Shown: positions 31,496 to 41,339 of the stretch, in pieces | Numbering within the stretch: the first letter of the stretch is position 1 | How the letters are laid out: the number at the start of each line of letters is the position of its first letter | Assembly (NCBI GenBank): GCA_036365515.1 | Contig: CM070873.1 | Span: 171,431,104-171,495,103, forward strand | DNA length: 64,000 bases | Direction: 5' to 3' | Source of the DNA: Torymus aiolomorphi | Taxonomy: Eukaryota > Arthropoda > Insecta > Hymenoptera > Torymidae | The notes under the pieces: generated by a model | Told to the model about the DNA's origin: nothing | The model's input: the letters and a program-made list of their open reading frames with translations, nothing else | Databases searched by the model: none | Translations under genes and position numbers: made by a program

Positions 31496-33528
31496 ATGAT
31501 GACAAAGACAGTGTTCTTCATGATGACCCTTGCTTTAATAGCAGCCATAAAATCACCAAAAGTGCATATCCTTGAGCGCAACAATCCAGGCATTATTTTT
31601 AATCAAGACAGGGGTTTGGATTTCATTAAGCAAGAATGGAAGATAATAACATCAGTAAACGCCCGAGTAGTATTTTCTACAACAGATTTTTTTATTAAAG
31701 CAATGAAAAATATCTCTGAAACAGATACTTATACAAGATTGTCGGATCCAGTGCTGATTGAACAAAAATACGTCTTCCAGGAGAAAATTGAAGAGCTGAC
31801 TCAGTTACAAATAGCCTATGTGAATCTAGCACACTCTTATGCACCATGGGTAGTGCCATTCCAGGAGGGAGAAAACGAAGACTACCTAAGCAACAACACA
31901 GCAGCCGAAACTCTTCAGGATATCGAACAATTGCGGCGTGAGAATCAGGAAAGCATGGTACTAAATAAAACACGAAAAATAATAACTGACAACGCAATAG
32001 ACCGTGCTAGACGACAATTTTCAACAGACGTGTTATTACTTAAAAGTAATTTGACAATTATACAGCAGGAATTTGGAGTAACGGATATTAAACAATCACA
32101 AATAGAAAACATTCTGAACGAGGCAATACGACTAGTAGGAGAAAACATTTATCTTGCGAAAGAAATAGTCAAATTCATGGAAGCACGTCGATTTACCTTA
32201 CCAACTAGAGTGATGGAAAAGGCGATTAAAATTGCTGAACATCAAACTCCAGGAAGAGCGCCAATTACCATAGAAGAAATAAATACTGCTACACTAGAGG
32301 AAGGAACCCGAACAGATATAATCGTGATACAAGGAAGAGTAATATTACAGATTACAGTGCCTATACTCGAAAAACAGCCATATCTTCTGTACAGAATGAT
32401 AGCCGTACCAGTATTTCAATTATCATTAACGCAATTAAAGAAAGCGGCTTACATTCGCCCTAGAAGCGAGTATATCGCTGTCTCTAAAGATAAAAAGGAG
32501 TTTGTCTTTCTTAACCGGGACGATTTAAGGGAATGCGTAGGTTTAAGGTCTAACTATTTGTGTGAACGAAAAACTCCAATTATTAAAAAACTTCAATGTG
32601 AAAGCGAATTGCTCGTGGATCCAAAATATACTACATATCAGACTTGTAAAATACAGCATGAGGAGGTCAATGAAGCGGTGCTGGTGAGAACTGCTCACTC
32701 CAGACAATGGTTCTTTTCAGTCCCACGGCCAACAACTGTACGGGTACATTGCGGTGAGCATTTTTCATTTATGACCTTAGGACGATCGGGAATAATAATA
32801 ATCCCTGAACCATGTTATGTTGGAATTGAAAGTAAATTGTACCGTACCTCTGATCTAATGAGGATATCCAACGTTTATATTTTACCTCCTCTACAACTTG
32901 TTATTATAGAAGGGGAACAAAAGGATTCCGCACCCCATCTACCTATCATAGAATTAGTATTGATAACACCAAGGTCGACGTATATTTAAGTGTTATAATT
33001 ATTACATTTACGGTAATCCTCATAATTATAATTACCATAAGGTGGTATCAGGGTAAACGAAAGAAAACAGGAAAGAAGAAGAAGGAGCCGGGACACGCGC
33101 CAATAGGACCATTAAATCAGACCATTCGATACAACTTTTCACCCCCACCGCATGTTTATGCAACACCAAGTTTTCCACCGGTTAAAGTTGGACCTCCAGT
33201 TCCTCGTCTGACTCCTGTTTTGTTTCAAAATGTAGAGATAGGGGAACTTCATAAACGAGAGAAAATTGGAAAGAAGGAGGAGAAGGAGCCGGAATACGTG
33301 CCGATGCGGCCATTGAATCAGACCATTCGATACAACTTTTCGCCACCGAGTTTTCCATCGGTTAAAGTTGAACCACCAGCTCCTCCTCCAAGTCCTGTTT
33401 TGTCTCGAAATGTAGAAATAAGGGAATTTAATATGCTAGACGCAGAATACGTAAATAATAAATTAGAAGAATATATAGTTCAACAAGAAAATACAAACGG
33501 TAATCAATCAGGTTCCAATATCCTTTAG
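31496..33528 (+). pseudogene. env2: Envelope 2: errantivirus Env / baculovirus F-like (frameshift before the membrane anchor)
   Basis: The ATG at 31496 starts a signal peptide (MFFM-type hydrophobic core, residues 4-17). The ectodomain has a long helical N-terminal half with an RARR site at about 32010-32021 that could be a furin-type cleavage site. The C-terminal half is Cys-rich: VPILEKQPYLLYRM, LRECVGLRSNYLCER, LQCESELL, a W-FF-VP block, and a G.SGIIIIPEPC block. That order of features matches insect errantivirus Env and baculovirus F proteins. The first frame stops at 32989. The hydrophobic membrane segment and the tail continue in another frame from about 32965 to 33528. The tail is basic and Pro-rich and holds a tandem duplication. 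It has no resemblance to env1. Confidence 0.65.
33100..33430 (+). repeat. Tandem duplication in the env2 cytoplasmic-tail coding region
   Basis: A unit coding for a PLNQTIRYNFSPP block, a PSFP...VKV..P block and a NVEI block occurs at about 33110-33245 and again at 33310-33425, with diverged copies. Confidence 0.8.
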
Positions 33529-33771
33529 CAACAAAAGATAAAAAAAAAGGGGTTTAGAACAAGGTAACTTTCTTGCATTATATAATCAAGCATTTATTTC
33601 TGTAATTAAGCAAAACATAGAAACAGTAGGTATTAACGTAGTAAGTAAGCACAACCAAATGTCATAATCTAGGTAAATAATTTCTAAAATAAATAGTTGT
33701 AAAATATCTATATTCCTAAAAAAACTTGCAGATAAAAATGCAACATTGTATTGTGAACTTAAAATAAGATA

Positions 33772-33774
<3 letters not shown>

Positions 33775-33819
<45 letters not shown>
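33775..33819 (+). repeat. 45-base internal poly(A) tract
   Basis: 45 consecutive A residues, 247 bases after the env2 stop. AATAAA lies at 33688-33693 and AATAAG just upstream at 33763-33768. Confidence 0.95.
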
Positions 33820-33823
<4 letters not shown>

Positions 33824-33825
33824 TA

Positions 33826-34080
33826 TAATAACGAACAAATTGTATTTAACCACTACGGGTAATGACAAATAATTTTTTATAACAACGACTAATTTTGTAT
33901 TTAATCACTATGTATAACAACGAACAAATCTGTATTTAACCAATATGGGCAATGGCAGATAAGTTTATATAACAACGACTAATTCTGTATTAAACCACTC
34001 TGTGTAGCAACGAACAATTTGTGTTTTACCACAGGTGTAATGGTGAAATAATTTTGTGTTTAACCACTAGAAATTAACAG
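33826..34080 (+). repeat. ~90-bp tandem repeat downstream of env2
   Basis: Alternating ACGAACAAAT.TGTATTTAACCA and ACGACTAATT.TGTATTAA units recur about every 90 bases, nearly three copies. Non-coding. Confidence 0.75.
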
Positions 34081-34462
34081 CGAATACTTGATAGTTATCT
34101 ACAAATGAAGTAAGCAAATTAAAATCCAAGTAATCCATGGTCATTAATAATTAATAAGTAATCAAGACTAAGAAAATACGTATCAACTACGCACGCATAT
34201 CTAAGTCACTACCTATTTTTGTTTTTTGTCCCACATTATCCTAGACACTCATTTTTTCTACCACCTTCCTTTTACCTTCAGTGTCACGCCCTACCAGATA
34301 AAAAAAAAAGGGGAAAACCCACATCTTTTTGGACGTTCTTATCCCCACTACGCCATCAACCACATCTAGGAAAGATGCAGGTCGTTTTCAGTTTCCAGTA
34401 AAGGACGAGGGGTCAGTAAAGAAAGAGACGTCAGAAGAGAAGTGGCCACGGAGAATTTCAAC

Positions 34463-34693
34463 ATGGAGCAAACCTCGCAGCAACAACAAGACATATTACA
34501 AACATTAGATGAACGTGTACGTCAAGCAATAATACGCTATGGTTATCAACTACGGAAGGGGCACGAGATTTTCTTCAGCGATGGACCCAGAATGCCAGGA
34601 TTCCGCACACAGCCTCGGGACCAATGGTACCAGTTAATGATACTCATGTGGAACAACTCAGCCGGCATCAAGATCAATTACAAGGTGCGCTGA
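34463..34693 (+). CDS. Small 3' frame of the retroelement (uncertain)
   Basis: The ATG at 34463 opens a 76-residue Gln-rich frame (a QQQQ run near the start). An alternative frame with protein-like composition is open past its end to about 34788, so a frameshift may have shortened a longer product. It lies between the env2 3' region and the 3' LTR, where some retroviruses place accessory genes. No family is recognised, and it may be chance. Confidence 0.25.
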   Translation: MEQTSQQQQDILQTLDERVRQAIIRYGYQLRKGHEIFFSDGPRMPGFRTQPRDQWYQLMILMWNNSAGIKINYKVR

Positions 34694-34822
34694 ACCCTGC
34701 AGAGTACCTAATGAACGACGTAGGCCACAACAGATGGACTCGCAAGCGGAAATCTTGCCAACACACTGGAGACGATCCCAATATTTAATGTGATAATTCA
34801 GCCCCCGGGTCTGAACTGCCTC

Positions 34823-34833
34823 AAGGGGGGAGG
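34823..34833 (+). promoter_or_regulatory. Polypurine tract of the dual-envelope element
   Basis: AAGGGGGGAGG directly precedes the 3' LTR start at 34834. Confidence 0.8.
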
Positions 34834-35856
34834 TGTCGCGTCGTGCGACGTTGCCGATGTGGTTGCCGGTGTGCGCTGTTTTCCTTCCTCTCTTCATCTT
34901 TCCCAACGAACCTGCTGCATTGCCGCTTGCTTCATATTCTCCCACACGATAAAAAAGAGGGATACGCATAAACGCTCAAAAGATGCCGCCATCCAGAAAG
35001 AATAGTTACCAAAAAGATCCTCGAACGGAGGCACGAAGACGCGGTTTCCTTTAGTTTTCCTTTCATTCTCTCTTAAGTGTGTGCCACTCCCCTGGTGCAG
35101 TTTTACGCGTTTTTTTTATTGCCTAACACGCTATCAAAACGCACATCCACTCAAGCATCAGAGATTCGCCGCCAATTAGAGGAGTAAGCATTAGTACTCC
35201 AGCGCACAATACTGAATCAGCTAGAGTCAGTTTTCTTGCCTTTTCCCTTCACTCCCACCCGATATGCGTAGCATATTCTAAAATCAAAGGGTGCGCCGCC
35301 GAAATCATCAAAGATCATCGAGAAGAGTGGGACAGCAACACCTAGGCAAATCAAAAAGGCGACGGCAGGAAGATTTACAACTTTTTACCTTTAAAAGGGG
35401 GCGAAGACTCCTGTTATGAGGGACTTAGAAGCCAACTCGCGTAGACTACGCATCACCTCGTGCAATTGTAATTTTTACTTAGTTGAGGCCATTTCACAAT
35501 AAACGTTGAATTTATACATTAATCCGTGTTAAGTTTTTTCGTGACCTTAATAGTCCTAAACTCCTCACTCCTGCGTTTTTCTGACAAGACCCCCATGGAG
35601 CGACAACTGACCACTGACATTGTAAGGGTCACGGCGGGCGTGCAGATTCTCACAAAGCTGTTCGACATTCTAAAGGTAAGTCATTAAAATTCTACACACT
35701 GTCTCGAGGCGTACCGCGTGTCAGTTTCATTTTCCTACCTGCTGTCCCATCCTGGAGCAATGCACATTGTGTCCGAATCGGGAAAAGTCTCATCACGCGC
35801 TTTTAGCCATTAGACTAACATTCTTATTGTTATTGTTACGCAACCCGGACGTAACA
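34834..35856 (+). mobile_element. 3' LTR (1023 bp)
   Basis: Pairs with 19624-20648 and has the same TGT...ACA ends. Differences by eye include CTCGTG/CTGGTG, AGTCAAA/AGGCAAA, GTAGCGTATT/GTAGCATATT and CCACGGAG/CCATGGAG. Confidence 0.93.
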
Positions 35857-35860
35857 CTAG
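35857..35860 (+). repeat. Target site duplication CTAG (right)
   Basis: Exact match to 19620-19623. Confidence 0.9.
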
Positions 35861-37505
35861 TCTCCTTACAATAATCTTTTGCTCAATGATAAAGATCTTC
35901 TTCCATAGGAATGTGATTCTTTGACGAATGCTATAAATTTGCGCTCCTTGCACCTTGTTTCAAATTAGCGCCGATTTCGTTATATGTGCCTTTACTATGT
36001 ACGGTAGCATAAAAATATCAATCTGCTGCAATTCCGAAATTTTCTCGTGGAAAAGGATATTTGAAAAATTAGTTTTATTGTTGAAATGTTGACCTGCTCC
36101 ATCAAACACGTAATATATTTTCTAGGTTCAAATTCCGTTTTCATATAATTTATAATTATTTTTTAATATTGGTAAACTGCAACAGTATCTTGATTGACAT
36201 TATTAGATATAACGGCTAAGCTTCTATGTTCAAGTTTATCTTTTTTTTTCAAGCAGATTATAACTGTGAATATAGTTGCTTACTTATGATTCGAGTCAAA
36301 TGGTTGAGCTGAATTTTGAATTACAAATCCGTAATTTTCTGCAAAATCAAAACAAACTATGAATTCCCATGTGATAAATTTTCCTTTAGGTCTTTCATGA
36401 AAAGAGACTGTTTCTTTGCAAAGTAATCATGAGTTTTCAATTTCATCAATTTTTCACAAAGTAAATCTAAATATTCATGAGTATTCATAGTTTGTGAGAC
36501 TATTGAGCAGCGATCAGTTTCCATCCACATTTCAAATTGTGCTTCGTATATGTCATTATCAGCAACAGATTTAACAAGCATTTCTTTTAGTCTTGTTGTA
36601 TTTGGACAATCTAAACAGTCCCCCATAGAACATGCTGTTGAAGGATTAGTGCACACAATTGCCTGAATACAATCATGATAAATTTTTAAAGATAACTTTA
36701 TTTTCTGTTAAGTACTCTAAATCAATTCCCTTAATCATCTATTTCATATTCTCATGATGTACACATACACACACAACATGTGTACCGCCACTTCCTGCTA
36801 ATGCACAGTGTACCGATCTAAATTGAGTGAATTTGGAGAATCCTACTTTAACATTTTCATTTTCTTTTTTAAATTGAGCATATAACTCGTTCAAATTACT
36901 AAGTACTAATCTTTTCTGAACATGGACTCGATTGCCATCATCCTATTTAATTAATATAAAATCTTGCTTGCCCGGCATTAGTCGACTTATACCATCACGT
37001 CCATAAAAATTTTTATTAAATTTTCAGTTTCAACAGAAAATACCTTCCCTTTCTTTTTATTTGTCGATGTTAGAATACCATGTTCAGCAACTAAATGTTT
37101 GGATTCTCTAGCCTCCCACTCAGAGCAACGGAATTCTCTCATGAGATCCCTACGGCTCCAAAATTTCGGAGCCTGCGTGAGCAAGAGAATTCTTTCTTGC
37201 TTAATTTCTGATTTTAAAAACTTTTCTTTTATTTGATCAAGAACTACAATGTCTGATTTATTATAATGATCATTACAGTTTGATCTATTTTTTTCTTAAG
37301 TTTCGAGATTAGAAATTTCTATATTATATTTTATACAGATTTTTGCACCAATAGGTACAGTGGGATATTTTTCTCTTAAATGTTGAGAAACGTCTACCAA
37401 CTTAACAATTTTGGGGTGATTTGTTTTATTCAATGGATTTACACACCTCAATTTTAGCGAATTCATTATATTCATTATATTCATTATATATGATGAAAAA
37501 ATCAA
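35861..37505 (-). pseudogene. 5' and central part of a transposon-derived gene with a DFAENY motif (broken)
   Basis: On the minus strand, reading from 37505 towards 35861, three frames (37296-37505, 36987-37184, 36357-36656) and shorter pieces between them form one protein. It has a FWSRRDLMREF start block and a KKKGK block, then a Cys-rich CS.GDCLDCPN segment, a FAKKQ..F...LKENL block, and, after a frameshift near 36357, FDFAENYGFVIQNS at about 36300. The plus-strand gene parts 19298-19619 lie beyond the LTR element. The related protein at 59448-63823 has IDFSENYSCKY. The aspartates of the DF(A/S)ENY motif suggest a DDE-type transposase core, but I cannot assign a superfamily. The flanking inverted repeats support a DNA transposon. 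Confidence 0.5.
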
Positions 37506-37639
37506 CGAATATTGCTGTTTTTAATTGAAACCTGTAGTATAAAGTAATTATGAAAAATTCACGGGATGAATTCGACGAAATTTGGGTGCTTATTATAAAC
37601 TCAGATAAACGAAAGTTTTGGTGGGTTATCTATTTTGCA

Positions 37640-37850
37640 GCCACCTAGCGGTTCGAGCTAATAACCGCCCGGCCGCATAAGCTCGCTTCCGCACGCAGCA
37701 TAGACGATGCGTTATGTTTTCACGGTCTAATTCCTCGAAAATATCAAAAAAGGCCACATGGGAGAAAAGCTATTTCTATGTAAAAAAAACCTCAGCTTTC
37801 AATCTAGACCATTAAAAAATATATTAAAGGGGTACTTTTTGAGATATAAA
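37640..37850. repeat. Right terminal inverted repeat of the DNA transposon
   Basis: Reverse complement of 18731-18920: GGGGTACTTTTTGAGATATAAA at the outer end, a GGCCACATGGGAGAAAAG segment and a GC-rich CGGCCGCATAAGCTCGC inner part. I see no convincing target duplication. Confidence 0.6.
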
Positions 37851-37907
37851 TGCGATGGCTTCTTTTTATTTCTTTTTTAGAAATATATGAAAAGGCAAAG
37901 GCTGTAT

Positions 37908-38340
37908 AAAAAACCGCTGCCAATTGATTGGCACGTAGCTTCCTCAAACTTAATTTACTGATTTCTTTAATTAATTTTTAATTCCAATATTTAAAACTGA
38001 ATACTTTATTTTGTACGATAAGACTATGTTAAATGGTTTGTGACCTTCTATTTTTACTCTTTCAATTTTTTATCGTTAAAAAGCAATTGTTATTATAGAA
38101 ATTTGAATTTGGAAAAAAAAATTCATTGCCCACAAAAAACACAAAACAATGATCATCCCGACCAGATATTCGAAATTAAAAATTTTTTTTTAATGTTCTT
38201 TAAAACTGATATTTCAGAGAATATTTGATCAATTTGAAATTTTAACCAATTACCATTATTTATTACAATATTTAGTTAAATTTCAAGAGATTATCTTTAT
38301 TTCTTTTGATAAAAAAGTTATTTAAAAATAAACTTGCGAT
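37908..38340 (-). mobile_element. Rearranged Helentron-like fragment (3' end inverted)
   Basis: The 3' stem-loop end (GCTGCCAATTGATTGGCACG, then TAGCTTCCTC) lies in minus orientation at 37914-37945. The stretch 38200-38330 matches the interior of the 9058 element in plus orientation. The 5' palindrome is absent, so this is a deleted and internally inverted copy. Confidence 0.55.
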
Positions 38341-38616
38341 TTTATTAAAAAATATTTGGCATCGATAACGGAAACCACCACAATGCTAGCAGCGATCGAT
38401 ACATTTTTATTCATGAATTGTGAAGTTTATGTATTATAATACGTTGTTGATATTGAAATAGCTTAAAAAGAACAGGTATGTTATGAAACTAGAGCTCAGA
38501 CATTCAAATTAATAAAATATTTATTTATCTAGAAATGATCAATTTAATTTGAGACTGATATTTTCTGGAGATCACAGATATTTTGCCGATCGCAGTGTCT
38601 TAAAATATAATTTATT
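38341..38616. other. AT-rich, nothing recognised
   Basis: No coding or repeat structure seen. Confidence 0.5.
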
Positions 38617-38786
38617 CTAAATTTGGCATGGTGTGGTTTGTGCACATAAGAATTATGCACATATTTATTGTGCACACTTTAGCATTGGTGTATATCTATA
38701 TCTATGTGTATACTCCAATGCTAAAGTGTGCACAATAAATATGTGCATAATTCTTATGTGCACAAACCACACCATGCCCTAAATTT
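38617..38786. mobile_element. 154-bp palindromic MITE with an 8-bp target duplication
   Basis: Perfect 64-base inverted arms from GGCATGGTGTGG (38625) to CCACACCATGCC (38778) enclose a 26-base AT-rich centre. CTAAATTT flanks it on both sides (38617-38624 and 38779-38786). An 8-bp duplication fits hAT- or P-type mobilisation. The perfect arms suggest recent movement. Confidence 0.85.
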
Positions 38787-39109
38787 AAGTTCGTAAACTC
38801 TTACAAACTTAAGGAACAATTTCTTTATTTCATATATGAAAATACCAGTTTCTCTATTTATTGTTTATCTAATATGACGATAATTTTCTAATACTTTAAA
38901 ATTGTTATTACATTTTATATAAACATTTTGCATAAATACATTATTTTTTTGAGAATAAAATCATAAAATCGTCGTTATTGAGTGATTATTCACCGGTGAA
39001 CTATTCATTCACTGGCGAAACGTATTTAGATACTAAGATCGCGTGTTCATTTACATATTTTTATTATACATTTACATACTTTTAAAAAAATTGTGTATAG
39101 TTTGTAACG

Positions 39110-39760
39110 CGTACACCAGTCGCGGTTTAAACCTGCCGCGCGAAAGCAATGAATACGCGAGCGCAACTCCGGCGCAGCCGAAACGAGGCCTGCGCCCCGC
39201 GCGTATCAAATCCGTCTCGGAATGCGTAATATGTCCGTCATCCGTCGCAATGCTGCTTGTTAGTTTTCGCGAGTCACGGCAGCCATCTTGATATGTGCTA
39301 CCGTGTGAGCCACTTCGTTCGTCCGCTCTCCCCGGTCTTTTTATCGTTTGCGCCGAATCTGCATAGTTATACCGCTTGTGGTTAGAGTGGAGGCGCCGGC
39401 GTGAGTCGACTAGAGCGAGAGAGAGAGAGAGAGAGAGCGGAGAGTCGGCCGCTTGCCTACCTGCCGAGCCCCAAGCGAGTGTAAGAGAGAGAGAGAGAGA
39501 GCGTGCAGTGACTGTGCGAGCGACAGAGATCGAGAGAGAGAGAGATAGAGTCGAGTGCACCGGCTGCTCCTTCCAAACGTAAGTTTCCTGCTCTCTTCTC
39601 GCGTAACTAATGTAAAAGGCTTGCACGGAAATCGCCCCGTGAAAGTTTTCTGTGCCGTGTACGTGCGGGTACGTGTCAGCCTGCCGTAGTTAATGTCGCG
39701 CGCAAGAACAGCAGCTTCGCTGCGCGCCGTAATGTTTGCGCGTTTGAATTGCAACCATCG
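39110..39760 (+). promoter_or_regulatory. CpG-rich region with GAGA repeats: putative promoter and first exon of a host gene
   Basis: The GC- and CpG-rich stretch is exceptional in this AT-rich window. Purine repeats (GAGAGA) at 39417-39437, 39487-39500 and 39531-39546 resemble GAGA-factor sites or 5' untranslated sequence. A strong donor, CAAACGTAAGT, sits at 39575-39585 (GT at 39579), which would end an untranslated exon. No coding exon is evident before the window fills with repeats. The downstream partner exon is unknown. Confidence 0.4.
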
Positions 39761-41339
39761 CGCGCGAACTAACCGATTGTTCTAATGGCACTTGACTCGT
39801 GCATGTAAATCTTAAGTGTTTTTAATACAGTGTCAATTCTCGTGACTCGTCGCGTTGTTCATTACAATCCGACCTTCCTCCGGATACCGCCGCCTCCGCG
39901 GGAAAACGAGCCCGCCGGTCGTTTTCATATCTGAGTCTAGCGGCCGCACGCTCTACTGATCAAGCGCGCGCTTTTCACTCACCAGTCCAATAAGTTGGAA
40001 AGCGAAGTTCGCGTGCGGTCTTGGCGTTGTTTTCGGGATTTCAGGAACTGATCCACGGGCAAGTAATTTTAGTATGTCACCTGCGGCACCATGTTCTAGG
40101 GCATCGCTGGCCTGTGGCATTTTGGAATTTTCCTCCACTAGCCATCCCGTTACATCTGGCGTCACAACGTTTTGGGGGTGGAGAAGGACCCGCGGCGCGT
40201 ACATGATTCGCAGCGAAGCTTGGCGCGAAGAAGCTCAGCAGCGTAGCTGAACATAAACTGCAAAGAAAGACTCTTCGTGCCGTAGCTCGTAGGCGCGTGT
40301 GTGCGTGTGCGTGACACAACCGCGCTGCTGTGAGAGTGCAATCGAGAGGTTAGGCGAGCGATAGCCAAAAAAACCACGACCTAGAGTGCCGACGAGGAGA
40401 GATCTCGATCGCGGAAATTGTTGTTCGTTAATTAATTGTTCTTAAGAATTAAAATATTTTATAACAATTAAAATTTGTTCTTAACGACAATTATTTTTTT
40501 TAACGATAATTAATTTTTTTTTTAATTACTTTTTTTCTCGACTCGATAATTTTTTTTCTGTTTTTCTCTCGTCTTTACAATACGAATTATTTTTTTTTTG
40601 ACGGAAAAAAAATTTTTTTTTTGTCGTGCAGTTCGTGGGAAATCGAGAGTAAGTCATCAAGCACTCTCGGAGCAAAAAGTTGGCTGTGCGCCCGAGTAAA
40701 ATCTCAAGCGTAAAAATCCCCTTGAACTTAAAATTCTTTTTTTAATTCTCTTGTAAGTGAACATTATATTTATTTTTGTGTTTTTTTGTGATATTGTCTC
40801 TTTTTACACATATACAGGGTGTGTCATTTTAATTGACGCACCCGAAAATTTCAAAAACGGCGTCTCCTAGAAAAAAATGATTCAAACAAAAGTTGTAGGG
40901 TACGAAGGGGGCCAACTGATAATGACCTTCACTTTGACCTTGAGGTCAACGATCAAGGTCATTTGAAGGTCAAATCGATTTTTTGCATAGGAACCCCCTC
41001 TTTTGACCTCGGAAATTGAAAGAGCGGCAAATTTTACGTTCAAATACCTTGACCCTAACTTCAAACTCAAAGGTCAACATAATATAAAGAAGGAAATCAG
41101 TCAACGTATTCAAACATTTGGAAAACTACAGAGCCTAAACAAGAAAATGTTTTGTACAAAAGCTGAGTGTAGGGGGTGGTGGGGCAACTGACCATGATAT
41201 TGATCTTCAGGTCAATATTAAGACGCGGCCTTGACATAGACGTCAAGATCCAGGATAAAGATCGAAGAGATCCAAGAAGGACAAAGACCTATTCCAGCTT
41301 TACCCAGACACAATGTCGACGAATCGAACCTAGTACAGA
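39761..41339 (+). other. Intron-like or untranslated sequence with a dispersed repeat
   Basis: 39840-40400 is still CpG-rich. 40420-40800 is T-rich. From 40816 a dispersed repeat starts CAGGGTGTGTCATTTTAA and contains repeated GACCTTGAGGTCAA and AAGGTCA motifs to about 41230. Short frames here look random. Confidence 0.4.

Larger units (their letters stand above)
19624..35856 (+). mobile_element. 16.2-kb Ty3/Gypsy-like LTR retrotransposon with two envelope genes
   Basis: Two ~1-kb LTRs, a 4-bp target duplication, a primer-binding-like TGGGGGC two bases inside the 5' LTR, and a polypurine tract before the 3' LTR define the whole element. Internal order: gag (20711-22415), pol with protease-RT-RNase H-integrase (22382-27641), env1 (28055-30112), a second Gag-capsid-like gene (30320-30697), a Cys-rich unknown gene (30778-31455), env2 (31496-33528), an internal poly(A), a tandem repeat and a small frame (34463-34693). 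The pol order places it in the Ty3/Gypsy (Metaviridae) group. Typical insect errantivirus-type elements are 7-9 kb with one env, so the extra 7 kb is exceptional. Almost every gene has one frameshift or stop. Confidence 0.92.

Noticed and set aside
27642..34833. A second complete retroelement nested inside the first, to explain the extra genes
   Set aside because: I found no second pol, no second LTR pair and no target duplication in this stretch, so one composite element is simpler.
34658..35005. Frames inside the 3' LTR
   Set aside because: The same frames appear in the 5' LTR by necessity, and there is no sign of coding selection.
39072..39754. Leu/Ser-repeat frames on the minus strand of the CpG-rich region
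   Set aside because: They read the GAGA repeats in reverse and have no domain. The region fits an untranslated exon better.
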